A stretch of 64,000 bases of DNA from Rhizomys pruinosus (taxonomy: Eukaryota; Chordata; Mammalia; Rodentia; Spalacidae): contig VZQC01013833.1 of assembly GCA_009823505.1 (NCBI GenBank), positions 711,587 to 775,586 of the forward strand, given 5' to 3'. Numbering within the stretch: position 1 is the first letter of the stretch; each line of letters starts with the position of its first letter. The notes below the pieces were generated by a model. That model did not search any database. It saw only the letters and a list, made by a program, of their open reading frames with translations, and had not been told where the DNA came from. A program made the translations under genes and the position numbers. Shown here in pieces: positions 35,501 to 48,959 of the stretch.

Positions 35501-38464
35501 GCAGAATGGACCAGTGTGAGGACAGAGTGGGGCAGTGTGCTGACACAATGGAGCAGTGTGACGTCACAACTAATCAGTGTGATGACAAAATGGAGCAGCG
35601 TGATGACACAATTTAGCTCGGTGAGGGCAAAATGGAGCATAGTGTTGACACCATGGAGCAGTGTGATGGCACAATGGAGCAGTGTGAGAGCACAATGGAC
35701 ACTGTGTGGGTACAATGGAGCAGTGTCAGGGTAGAATGGGGCAGTGTGTGGACACAATGGAGAGAGAGTGATGACACATTAAGGCAGTGTGAGGGCAGAA
35801 TGGAACATGATGAGGACACAATGGAGCAGTGTGATTGCACAATAGAGCAGGATGATGGCACAATGGAGCAGTGTGATGACACAATGGAGCATTGTGGTGG
35901 CACAATGGAGCACTATGATGAAACAATGGAACAGTGAGTTGACAAAATTGAGCAGTGTGATGGCACAATGGAGCAGTGAATTGACACAATGGAGCAGTGT
36001 GTTGGCACAAAGGAGCAGTGTGATGACACAATTTAGCAGCATGATGACAGAATTTAGCATTGTGAGGTCAAAATGGAGCAATGTGAGGGAACAATCCAGC
36101 AGTGTGGTGGCACAATGGAGCACCATAATGAAACAATGGACCAGTGAGATGACACAATGGAGAAGTGTGAGAGCACAATGATGCAGTTTGACAGCAAAAT
36201 GGATCAGAGTGTGAGCACAATGTAGCAGTGTGACAGCACAAGGGGGCAGTATGAAGACACAATGGAGCAGTTTGTTGGCACAATGGAGCAGTGTGAGAGC
36301 AAAATGGAGCAGTGTGATGGCATAATGCAGCAGTGTGAGGGCACATTTCGTCAGTGTAAGGGCCCAATGGACTAGTGTGAGGACAGTCAGGGGCAGTGTG
36401 ATCACACAATGGAGCAGTGTGATGGCACAATGAATCAGTGTGATGACACAGTCGAGCAGTGTGATGACACAATTTAGCACAGTGAGAGGAAAATTGAGCA
36501 TCGTGCTGACACAATGGAGCAGTGTTATGGTACGATTTAGCCCAGTGAGGGCAAAATGGAGCATCATGATGACATCATGGAGCAATGTGATGACACAATG
36601 GAGCAGTGTGAGAGAACAATGGAGCAGTGTGTGGGCACAATGGAGCAGTGTAAGGGCACAATGGGGCAATGTGTGGACACAATGGAGAGAGTGTGATGAC
36701 ACAATAAGGCAGCGTGAGGGCACAATGCAACATGGTGAGGACGCAATGGAGCAGTGCGAGGGCACAAGGGAGCACTGTGATGGCACAATGGAGTACTGTG
36801 ATAGCACAATGGAGCAGTGTGGTGGCACAATGGAGCAGTGTGATGGCAAAATGGAGCTCTGTGATCAAACAATGGAGCAGTGAGATGACACAATAGAGCA
36901 GTGTGATGGCACAATGGAGCATTGTGATGACACAATGAAGCAGTGTGATGACACAATTTTGCTCTGTGAGGTCACATTGGAGCAATGTGAGGAAACAAAG
37001 GAGCAGCGTGATGACACAATGGAGCAGCGTGATGACACAATTTAGCACTGTGAGGTCGCAATGGAGCAATGTTAGGGAACAATGGAGCAGAGAGATGACA
37101 CAATGGAGCAGTGTGATGGCACAATGGAGTGCTGTGATGAAACAATGGAGCAGTGAGATTACACAATGGATCAGTGTGAGAGCACAATGGAGCAGTGTGA
37201 GAGCACAATGGAGCAGTGTGAGAAAAAATGGAGCAGTGTCACGGCACAATGGGGCAGTGTGAAGACACAATTGAGCAGTGTGTTGACAAAATACGAAGTG
37301 TGAGGGCACAATGCAACATGGTGAGGACACAATGGGGCAGTGTCAGGGCAAAATGGAGCAGTGTGAGACCACAATGGAGGACTGTGTGGGCAAAATGGGG
37401 CACTGTGTGGACACAATGGAGCAGAGTGATGACACAATAAGGCAGTATGTGGACACAATGGAGCATCTTGATGACACAATGGAGCAGTGTGATGGCACAA
37501 TGGAGCAGTGTGATAACACAATGGTCCACTCAGATGGCACAATGGAGCCATGTGAGACCAAAATGGAGCAGTGTGAGAGCACAATGGAGCACTGTGAGGG
37601 CACAATGGAGCAGCGTGAGGGCAGAGTGGGGCAGTGTGAGGACAACATTTAGCAGTGTGATTGCACAATAAGGCAGTGTGAGGACACAATGCAACATGCT
37701 GAGGACACAATGGAGCAGTGTGATGGCACAATGGATCACTGTGATGGCACAATGGAGCAGTGTGATCACACAATGAAGCAGTGTGATGGCACAATGGAGC
37801 AGTGTGGTGACACAATAAGGCAGTGTCTGGGCACAATAGAGCATCTGGATTACATAATGGAGCAGTGTGATGGCACAATGGAGCAGTGTGATGACACAGT
37901 GGAGCAGTTTGATGGCACACTGTAGCAGTGTGTTGGTACAATGGAGCCATGTGATGACAAATTGGAGCAGTGTGATGGCAAACAATGGTGCAGTGTGATA
38001 ACACAATGGAGCAGTGTGATGGCCCAATGGAGCAGTGTGATGACACAATGGAGCAGTGTGATGGCACAATGGAGCATTATGATGATACAAAGGAGCCGTG
38101 TGATGACACAATAAGGCCTTATCAGGGCACAATGCAACATGGTGTGGACGCAATGGAGCAGTGTTGTGGCACAATGGAACGTCTTGATGACACAATGGAG
38201 CATTGTGGTGGCACAATGGAGCACTGTGATAACACAATACACCACTGGGATGGCACAGTGGAGCAGTGTGAGAGCACAATGGAGCAGTGTGAGAACACAA
38301 TGGAGAAGTGTGATGACAGAATGGAGCAGTCTGATGAAACAATGGAGCAACGTGATGGTACAATGGAGCATTGTGATGACACAATGGAACAGTGTGATGA
38401 CAGAGTCTAGCAATGTGATGGCACAATCAAGCATTGTTATCAAACAATGGAGCAGTGAGATGGC
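32533..38464 (+). repeat. 21-bp satellite array, F orientation, about 5.9 kb
   Basis: An F block between two R blocks. It contains the same landmark cassettes as the R blocks but inverted: ATTTAGCACTGTGAGGTCAC-type starts at 33724, 34414, 35275, 36052 and 37040, spaced 690, 861, 777 and 988 bp (close to or exactly multiples of 21). It also holds the most homogeneous stretch in the window (34531-34887). Its left border is an N and its right border is a gap-free inversion. Unit variants overlap those of the R blocks, so all belong to one family. Confidence 0.95.
34531..35160 (+). repeat. Homogenised core: alternating GATGAC/GATGGC units (42-bp dimer)
   Basis: From 34531 to 34887, 17 consecutive units are exactly ACAATGGAGCAGTGT preceded by GATGAC or GATGGC. 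The two forms alternate strictly except for three GATGAC units in a row at 34657-34719. After a GAAGGC unit (34888) and two variant units (34930-34971), alternation resumes at 34972-35097, then single-base variants appear. The dimer is thus a 42-bp higher-order unit, and this is probably the most recently amplified part of the array. Elsewhere units differ at several positions. The repeat frames starting at 34435 and 34487 here are byproducts of this uniformity. Confidence 0.95.
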
Positions 38465-38470
38465 ATTGTT
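38460..38470. other. Gap-free inversion junction F to R
   Basis: GGAGCAGTGAGATGGCA (F) runs straight into TTGTTCCCTCACATTGCTCC (R) with no N. The two sides are not mirror images over the first tens of bases, so it is not a simple fold-back read artefact. It may be a true inversion or a mis-join in the assembly. Confidence 0.85.
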
Positions 38471-41400
38471 CCCTCACATTGCTCCATTTTGACCTCACAG
38501 TGCTAAATTTTGTCATCACACTTCTCCATTATGTCATCACACTGCTCCTTTGTGCCAACACACTGCTCCATTGTGTCAACTCACTGCTCCATTGTGCCAT
38601 CACACTGCTCCATTGTGTCATCACACTGCTCCATTGTGCCAACACACTGCTCCATTGTACCATCACACTGCTCCATTTTGTCATCTCACTGCTCCATTGT
38701 TTCATCAGAGTGCTCCATTGTGCCATCACACTGCTCCATTGTGTCATCACACTGCTCCATTGTGTCATCACACTGCTCCATTGTGCCATCACACTGATCC
38801 ATTTTGTCATCACACTGCTCCATTGTGTCATCACACTGCTCCATTGTGTCCTCACACTTCTCTATTGTGTCATCACTCTGCACCATTGTGCCATCTCACT
38901 GGTCATTTGTGTCATTGCCCTGCTCCATTGTGCCATAACACTGCTCCATTGTTTCATCTCACTGCTACATTGTGTCATCACACTGCACCATTGTGCCATC
39001 ACACTGCTCCATTGTGTCATCACACTGCTCCATTGTGTCATCACACTGCTCCATTGTGCCATCACACTGCTCCATTGTGTCATCACACTGCCCCAGTCTG
39101 TCCTCACACTGGTCCATTGGGCCCTCACACTGCCCAATTGTGCCCTCACACTGTTCCATTGTGCCATCACTCTGCTCCATTGTGCTCTCACACTGCTTCA
39201 TTGTGCCATCACACTGATCCATTGTACCCCCTCTCTGTTCCGTTGTGTCAACACCATGCTCCATTGTGCCCACACTGCCATATTGTGTCATCACACTGCT
39301 CCTTTGTGTCCAAACTGTGCCCATTTTGCCCACACAGTGCTCCATTGTGCCCTCACGCTGCTACATTTTGCCCTCACCCTGCTCCAATTTGCTATCACAC
39401 TGCTCCATTTTGTCACCACGCTGCTCCATTGTGTCATCATCCTGCTCCACTCTTCACTCATATTGCTCCATTGTGACCTCACAGTGCTAAGTTGTGTCAT
39501 CACAATGCTCCATTGTGTCATCACACTGCTCCATTGTGTCATCATTCTGTTACTTTGGGTCATCATGCTGCTCCATTATTCCTTCACATTGCTCAATTGT
39601 GACCTCACCATGCTAAACTGTGTCATCACACTGCTCCATTGTGTCATCACACTGTTCCATTGTGCCATTACACTGTTCCATTGTGTCATCTCACAGGTCC
39701 CTTGTTTCATCACACTGCTCCATTGTGCCATCACTAAGCTCCATTGCTTCATCACCCTGCTCCATTGTGTCAGTACTCGGCTCCATTGTGTCATCACGCT
39801 GCCACTTTTTCTCATCACACTGCTCTACTGTGCCCTCACTGCACCATTATGTCATCACACTTCTTCATTGTGTCATCACATTGCTCTATTGTGCCCTCAC
39901 ACTGCTCCATTGTGCACTCACACTGCTCCATTATGTCATAACAGTGCTCCATGGTGCCCCGATCTGCTCCATTGTGCCATCCCACTGCTCCACTGTGTCA
40001 TCACACGGCTACATTGTGTCAACACACTGCTCCATTGTGCTATCACTCTTCTCCATCGTGTCATCACACTGCTTCATTGTGCCATCACACTTCTCCATTG
40101 TGTCATCACACTGCTCCATTTTGCCATCACACTGCTCCATTTTGTCATCACACTACTCCATTGTCCCCTCACAGTGCTCCATTGTCTCATCTCACTGCTC
40201 CATTGTTTCATCTCAGTGCTCAATTGTGCCAACACACTGCTCAATTGTGTCATTACAATGCTCCTTTCTGTCATCACAATGCTCCATTGTGCCATCACAC
40301 TGCTCCATTGTGTGATCACACTGCTCCATTGTGCCCTCACTGGGCTCAATTGTGCCCTCATGCTGCTCCATTGTGTCATCTCACTGCTCCATTTTGTCAT
40401 CACACTGCTCCTTTGTGTCATCACAACGCTCAATTGTGCCATCACACTGCTGTATTGTGTCATCATACTGCTCCATTGTGCCATCACAGTGATTCATTTT
40501 GCAATCACACTGTTCCATTGTGCCATCACCGTGCTCCATTGTGCCCTGACTCTGCTCCATTGTGTCATCACACTGCTCCAATTTTTCATAACAATGCTCG
40601 ATTGTTCCATAACATTGCTACATTGTGTCCTCACCCTGTTCCATTGTGTCATCACAATGCTCCATTGTGCCGTCACATTGCTCCATTGTTTCATCAGACT
40701 GCTCCATTCTGTCATCTCCATGCTCCTTTGTTCCCTCACATTGCTCCATTGTAACCTAACGGTGCTAAATTGTGTCATCACACTGAACCATTGTGTCATC
40801 ACACTGCTACATTGTGCCATCACAGTGCTCAATTGTCTCATCACACTGCTCCATTGTGTCCACACCATGTTGCATTGTGCCCTCATACTGCCTTATTGTG
40901 TTATCACACGTCTGCATTGTGTCTTCACAATGCCCCATTGCACCCTCACGCTGCTCCATTGTGCTCTCACACTGCTCCATTGTGTTAACACATTGCTGCA
41001 TTGTGACACCAACTGCTCCATTGTGTCATCAAGATGCTCCATTGTTCAAACACTCTGCCTTATTGTGTCATCACACTGCTCCACTGTGTCCACACAGTGT
41101 TCCATTTTGTCCACATAGTCTTCCATTGTGGCCTCACAGTGCTCCATTTTGCCCTGACACTGCTCCATTTTGTCCTCACCATGGTCCATTGTGCCCTCAC
41201 ACTGCCTTATTGTGTCATCACAATGCTCCATTGTGTCTTCACACTGCCCCATTTTGCCATCGCACTGCTCCTTTATGCTCTCACTTTGCTCCATTGTGCT
41301 CTCAGACTGCACCATTGTGCCTTCACACTTATCCATTGTGTGATCACACTGTTAAATTGTGCCATCCCAGTGCTCCATTGTGCCCTAACCCTGCTCCATG

Positions 41401-42653
41401 TGTCATAATACTGCTCCATTGTTTCATAACAATGCTCGATTGTGCCATCACATTGCCATATTGTGTCATCACACTGTTCCATTGTGTCACCACAATGCTC
41501 CATTTTGCCATCACTTTGCTCCATTGTTTCATCATACTGCTCCATTCTGTCATCACAATGCTCCATTATGCTATCACAATGCTCCATCGTGTCATCATAC
41601 TGCTCCATTGTGTCATCACACTACTCCATTTTGTCATCATGCTACTCCATTTTGTCATCATGTTGCTCCATTGTTCCCTCACATTGCTCCATTGTGACCT
41701 TACAGTACTAAATTGTGTCATCACACTGCTCCATTGTGTCATCACATACCTCCATTGTGCGATCATACTCCTCCAATCTGCCCACACAGTGATCAATTGT
41801 GACATCACACTGCTCCATGGTGTCCACACCATGTTGCATTGTGCACTCATTCTGCCTCATTGTGTCATCAGATGGCTCCAATGTGTCTTCACACTGCCCT
41901 ATTGTGCCCTCAGACTGCTCCATTGTGCTCTCACACTGCTCCATTGTGCCATCCCAGTGGTGCACTGTGTTATCACACTGCTCCATTGGTCCACCACAAA
42001 GCTCCATTGTGTCATCAAGATGCTCCGTTCTGCAAACACATTGCCTTATTGTGTCATCACAAAGCTCCACTGTGTCTACACGGTGTTCCATTTTGCCCAC
42101 ACAGTCTTCCATTGTGGCCTCACAGTGCTCCATTTTGCCTTGACACTGCTCCATTTTGACCTCACCTGTTGCATTTTGCCCTCACACTGCCTTACTGTGA
42201 CAACACACTGCTCCATTGTGTATTCACACTGACCCATTGTGCTGTCACACTGCTCCATTGTGCTCTCACACTGCTCCATTGTGCTCTCGCACTTCTCCAT
42301 TGTGTCATCTCACTGGTCCATTGTTTCATCACAGTGCTCCATTGTGCCACCACACTCCTCCATTATTCCATCACATTGTTCCATTGTGACCTCACAGTGC
42401 TAAATTGTTTCATCACGCTGCTCCATTGTGTCATCACACCGCTCCTTTGTGCCATCACACTGCACCATTGATTCATCTTACTGCATCACTGTTTCATCAC
42501 AGTGCTCCATTGTGCCATCACACTGCTCCATTGTGTCATTACACTGCTCCATTGTGCCATCACACTGCTACATTGTGTCATCACATTGCTCCATTTTTTC
42601 ATCACAGTGCACCATTTTGCCATCACATTGCTCGATTGTGTCATTACACTGTA

Positions 42654-44041
42654 CCATTGTGCCATCACACTGCTCCATTGTTTCATCACCCTGCTCCATT
42701 TTGCCATCACACTGCTCCATTATCCTTTCACACTGCTTCGTTGTGCCATCCCAGTGCACCATTGTGCTCTCAAACTGCTCCATTGTGTTCTCACCCTTTT
42801 CCATTGTGCCGTCACACTGCCTTAATGTGTCATCACACTCTCTCCATTGTGTCCACACACTGCGCCATTGTGCCCTCACACTGCTCCATTGTACCCACAC
42901 ACTGCACCATTGTGCTCTCACCCGGTTAAATTGTGCCATCACACTGCTACATGGTGGCATCACAATGCTCCACTTTGCCCTCACCATGCTAAATTGTGTC
43001 ATCACACTGCTCCTTTGTGTCATCACACTGATTAGTTGTGCCATCACATTGTTCCATTGTGTCAGCACACTGTCCCACTCTGTCTTCACACTGGTCCATT
43101 TGGCCTTCAAACTGACCTACTGTGCCTTCACATTGCTCCATTGTGCCATCACACTGCTCCATTGTGCTCTCACATTTCTTCATTGTTCCATCCCACTGTT
43201 GAATTGTGTCATCACACTGCTCCATTGTGTCCTCAGGCTGCTCCATTGTGACATCACGATGCTAAATTGTGTCATCATGGTGCTCCATTGTATCCTCACC
43301 TTGCTCCTTTGTGACCTCACAGTGCTAAATTGTGTCATCACACTACTCCATTGTGCCATCACACTGCTCCATTGTTTCATCACCCTGCTCCATTTTGCCA
43401 TCACACTGCTATATTGTCCTTTCACACTGCTTCGTTGTGCCATCCCAGTGCACCATTGTGCTCTCACACTGCTCCATTGTGTTCTCACCCTTTTCCATTG
43501 TGCCGTCACACTGCCTTAATGTGTCATCACACTCTCTCCATTGTGTCCACACACTGCGCCATTGTGCCTTCACACTGCTCCATTGTACCCACACACTGCA
43601 CCATTGTGCTCTCACCCGGTTAAATTGTGCCATCACACTGCTACATGGTGGCTTCACAATGCTCCACTTTGCCCTCACCATGCTAAATTGTGTCGTCACA
43701 CTGCTCCTTTGTGTCATCACACTGATTAGTTGTGCCATCACACTGTTCCATTGTGTCAGCACACTGCCCCACTCTGTCTTCACACTGGTCCATTTGGCCC
43801 TCAAACTGCCCTACTGTGCCTTCACATTGCTCCATTGTGCCATCACACTGCTCCATTGTGCTCTCACACTTCTTCATTGTTCCATCCCACTGCTGAATTG
43901 TGTCATCACACTGCTCCATTGTGTCCTCACGCTGCTCCATTGTGACATCACGATGCTAAATTGTGTCATCATGGTGCTCCATTGTATTCTCACCTTGCTG
44001 CTTTGTGACCTCACAGTGTTAAATTGTGTCATCACACTACT
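42654..44041 (-). repeat. 694-bp tandem duplication (33 units plus one base)
   Basis: Copy 1 (42654-43347) and copy 2 (43348-44041) start with CCATTGTGCCATCACACTG and share rare markers: TCCTTTCACACTGCTTCGTTG, CCGGTTAAATTGTGCCATC and CTACATGGTGGCWTCACAATG. All markers I checked are offset by 694 bp. Copies differ by scattered substitutions, for example CTCC versus CTAT before ATTGTCCTTT-type units. A similar spacing, 693 bp, is seen for CTTCACCCTGTTGCATT at 49453 and 50146, so about 33 units may be a recurrent period. Confidence 0.9.
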
Positions 44042-46399
44042 CCATTGTGTCATCACACTGCTCCATTGTGCCATCACACTGCTCCATTGTGCCATCACAC
44101 TGCTCCAATGTGTCATCTCACTGCTTCATTGTTTCACCACAATCCTCCATTGTGCCATCACGCTGCTCCATTGTGTCATCACGCTGCTCCATTGTGTTAT
44201 CACACTGCTCCATTGTGTCATCACAATGCTGCATTGTGCCAACACACTGCTCCATTGTGTCATCACACTGATTCATTGTGCCATCACACTGCTCCATTTT
44301 GTCAACACACTGCCCCAGTCTGTCCTCACACTTGTCCATTGGGCACTCACTCTGCCCAATTGTTCCCTCACACTGCTCCTTTGTGCCATCACACTGCTCC
44401 ATCGTGCTCTCACACTGCTTAATTGTGCCATCACACTGCTCCATTGTACCCCCTCTATGTTCCATTGTGTCATCACCATGCTTCATTGTGCCCTCACACT
44501 GCCATATTGTGTCATCACACTGCTCCATTGTGTCCAAACAGTGCCCATTGTGCCCACACAGTGCTCCTTTTTGCCCTCACACTGATACATTTTGCTCTCA
44601 CACTGCTCCATTATGCCATCACATTGCTACATGTTGTCATCACTCTGCTCCATTGTTCACTCGTATTGCTCCATTATGACCTCACAGTGCTAAATTGTGT
44701 CATCACACTGCTCCTTTGTGTCATCACTCTGCTCAATTGTTTCATCAGAAATCTCCATTGTGCCATCACACTGCTCCATTGTGTCATCACACTGCTCCAT
44801 TGTGTCATCACAATGCTCCATTGTGCCATCATGCTGCTACATTTTTCCATTACACTTCTCTCACATTGCTCCATTGTGTCCTCGAACTTTTCCATTGTGC
44901 TCTCACACTGCCTTAATGTGTCATCACACTCTCTCCATTTTGTCCACACACTGCTCCATTGTGCTCTCACATGTTTCCATTGTGCCATCGCACTGCTACA
45001 TTGTGTCCACACAGAGTCCCATTGTGCCTGCACAGTGCTCCATTGTGCCCTCACACTGCTCCATTTTACTCTCACACTGCTCCATTTTGTCATCACACTG
45101 CTCCATTGTGACATCACAGTGCTACATTGTGTCATCACACAGCTCCATTGTGTCATCACACTGCTCCATTGTCTCATCATGCTGCCCCATTGTGTGATCA
45201 CGCTGTTCCATTGTTCCTTCACATTGCTACATTGTGACCCCACTGTGCTAAATTGTGTCATCACACTGCTCCATTGTGTCATCACACTGCCTCGTTGTGC
45301 CATTACCCTGCTCTATTTTGTCATCTCACTGCTCCATGTTTTCATCTCAGTGCTCCATTATGCCATCACACTGCTCTAATGTGTTATCTCACTGCTCCAT
45401 TTTGCCATCACTTTGCTCCATTGTGTCATCACACTACTACATTGGGCCCTCACACTGATCCATTGTGCCCTCACACGGCTCCATTGTGACCACACTCTGC
45501 TCCATTGTGCCCTCACAGTGCTCCATTGTGATATCACACTGCTGCATTGTGTCATAATGCTGATCCATTGTGTCATCACGCTATTCCATTTTGCCCACAC
45601 ACTGCTCCATTGTGCCCTGACCCTGCTCCATTGTGCCATCAGACTGCTCCATTTTGCCATCACTCTACTACATTGTGTCATCACACTGTTCCATTGTGCA
45701 CTCACAAATCTCCATTTCGCCATCCCAATGCTAAATTGTGCCATTACACGGCTGGATTTTGTCTTCACGCTGCTCCATTATGTAATCACATTGCTCCATT
45801 GTGCCCTCACACTGTCTTATTGTTTCATCACACTGCTACATTGTGTCCACACAAAGCGCCATTGTGCCCTCTCAGTGCTCCATTGTGCCCTCTCCCTGCT
45901 CCAATTTGCCCTCACACTGCTCCATTGTGTCCTCACACTGCTCCATTGTGCCTCACACTGCTCCATTGTGTCATCACACTGCTCCATTGTGTCATCACAC
46001 TGCTCCATTGTGTCCACACACTGCCCCAATGTGCAAACCTACTGCTCCATTGTGCCCACACTGTTCCATTGTATTCTCACACTGTTCCATTGTGCTATCA
46101 CACTGCTCCATCTTCTCATGGCGATGCTCCATTGTGCAGTCACACTACTTCATTGTGTCATGTCCCTGCTCCATTGTTTCATCACAAAGTTCCATTGTGC
46201 AATCACACTGCTCCATTGTGTCATCACAATGCTCCACTGTGTCATCACAATGCTCCATTCCGCCAAGACACTGCTCCATTTTTTCATCACACTGCTCCAT
46301 TGTGTCATCACAATGCTTCATTGTGACATCACACAGCTCCATTGTGTCATCAGGCTGAGCCATTGTGTCATCACAGTGCTCCCTTTTGCTCTTACATTG

Positions 46400-48100
46400 C
46401 TCCATTGTGACCTCACAATGCTAAATTGTGTCATCACCCTGCTCCATTGTGTCATCATACTGCTCCATTGTTCCTTTACACAGCTCCGTTGTCATCTCAC
46501 TGCTACATTATTTCATCACCATGCACTATTGTGGCATCACACTGCTCCATTGTGTCATCACACTGCTCCATTGTGCCAACAATATGCTCAATCGTGTCAC
46601 CACTCTGCTCCATTGTGCCACCACACTGCTGCATTGTGCGATCACACTACTCCAATGTGACCTCGCAGTGCTCCATTGTGCCCACACACTGCTCCATTGT
46701 GTCCTCAAAATGTTCCATTGTTCCCTCACACTGCCTTATTGTGTCATCGCACTCCTCCATTGTGTCCACACACTGCCCCATGGTGCCCTCACACTGCTCC
46801 ATTTTGCCCACATACTGCTCCATAGAGATCTCACACTGCTCCATTGTGCCATCACACAGCTCCATGCTGTCATCACGCTGTTCCATTTTGCTCTCACCAT
46901 GATAAATTGTGTCATCACACTGCTCCATTGTTTAATAACACTGATTCTTTTTACCATCACACTGCTCCATTGTGTCATCTCACTGCTCCGTTGTGTCATC
47001 ACAATGCTTCATTGGCCTATCACACTGCTCCATTGTGTCATCACACTGCTCTGTTGTGCCAACACTATGCTCCATTGTGTCATCACAGTGGTCCATTGTG
47101 CCACCACACTGCTACATTGTGTGATCACACTACTCCAATGTGCCCACACAGTGCTCCATTGTGCCCTCACACTGCTCCATTGTGTGCTCACCATGTTCCA
47201 TTGTGCCCTCACACTGTCTTATTGTGTCATCACACTCCTCCATTGTGTCCACACACTGCCCCATTGTGGCCTCACACTGTTCCATTTTGCCCACATACTG
47301 CTCCATTGTGATCTCACACTGCTCCATTGTGCCATCACACTGCTCCATGCTGTCATCACGCTGTTCCATTTTGCCCTCACTATGATAAATTGTCTCATTA
47401 CACTGCTCCGTTGTGTAATAACACTGATTCTTTTTGCCATCACACTGCTCCATTGTGTCATCTCACTGCTCCATTGTGTCATCACAATGCTCGATTGTGC
47501 CATAACACTGCTCCATTGTGTCACCACTCTGCTCTCTTGTGTCATTATGCTGCACGTTTTTATAATCACACTGCTCCACTGTGCCCTAACACTTCTCCAT
47601 TGTGTCATCACACTTCTCTGTTGTGTCATCACAGTGCTCTCGTGTGCCCACACACTGCTCCATTGTGCACTCACAATTCTCCATAGTGCCCTGACCGTGC
47701 TCCATTGTGCTCTCACACTACTCAGTTGTGTCCTCACCACATACCATTTTGCCCTCACACTGCCTTATTGTGTCATCACACTGCCCCATTGTGCCCACAC
47801 CCTGCTCCATTTTGCCCACACACTGGTCCATAGTGATCTCACACTGCTATATTGTGCCATCACACTGCTCAATGGTGTCATCACTCTGCTCCATTTTGCC
47901 CTCACCATGATAAATTGTGTAATCACACTGCTCAGTTGTGTCATCACCCTGCGCCATTGTGTCATCACAATGCTCCATTGTGCCATCAAACTGCTCCATT
48001 GTTTCACCACTCTGCTCCCTTGTGTCATCATGCTGCACGTTTCTGTCATCACACTGCTCCACTGTGCCCTAACAGTGCTACATTGTGTCATCACACTGCT
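46400..48100 (-). repeat. About 483-bp higher-order family with ATGATAAAT markers
   Basis: The marker GCTGTCATCACGCTGTTCC occurs at 46866 and 47349, exactly 483 bp (23 units) apart, each followed by CTATGATAAATTGT or CCATGATAAATTGT and a GATTCTTTTTRCCATCAC unit. A third related marker is at about 47907 (about 525 bp on). The same marker series returns at 49905, 50976, 51459 and 51938, again with gaps close to 483 bp in the last three. Confidence 0.85.
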
Positions 48101-48959
48101 CCGTTGAGTGATCACAGTGCTCTATTGTGCCCTCACAATGCTCCATTGTGCACTCACATTGGTCCATTATGTCATCACAGTGCTCCATTGTGCACTGATC
48201 CAGCTCCATTGTGGCATCACACTGTTCCATTGTGTCATCACACTGCTCCATTGTGCCAACACACTGTTCCATTTTGTCATCACACTACTCCATTGTGCAT
48301 TCTCACTGCTCCATTGTGTCACCACACTGCTCCATTGTTTCATTACTGTGCTCAATTGTGCCATCACACTTCTCCATTGTGTCATCACACTGCTCATTTC
48401 TGTCATCACAATACTCCATTGTGCCATGACACTGCTCCATTGTGCCCTCACAGTGCTCCATTGTGCCCTCACACTGCTCCGTTGGGTCATCTCACTGCTC
48501 CATTGTTTCATCACAATGCTCCATTGTGCCATCACATTGCTCCATTGTATCATCACACTGGTGCATTGTGTCATCACACTGCTGATTTGTGTCATCACAA
48601 TGCTCTATTGAGCCATCACACTGCTCCATTGTGTCATCACGCTGCTCCATTTTTCCCTCACATTGCTAAATTGTGACCGCACAGTGCTACATTGTGTCAT
48701 CACACTGCTCCATTTTATAATCACACTGTTCCATTGTGCAATCACACTGCTCCATTGTGTCATCTCACTGCTCCATTGTTTCATCACAGTGCTCCATTGT
48801 GCCATCACACTGCTCAACTGTGTCATCACAAAGCTCCACTCTGTCATGACAAAGCTCCATTGTGCCATCACACTGCTACATTGTCCCATTGCACTGCTCC
48901 ATTGTGCCATCACACTGTTCCATTGTGTCAACTCACTGCTCCATTGTTTCATCACAATG

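Noticed and set aside
38434..41118. 894-codon open frame as a protein-coding gene
   Set aside because: The peptide is a degenerate heptad (LLHCVIT) that follows directly from the 21-bp unit. Overlapping frames are open too, the frame resists stops by codon makeup, and there is no splice, promoter or domain evidence.
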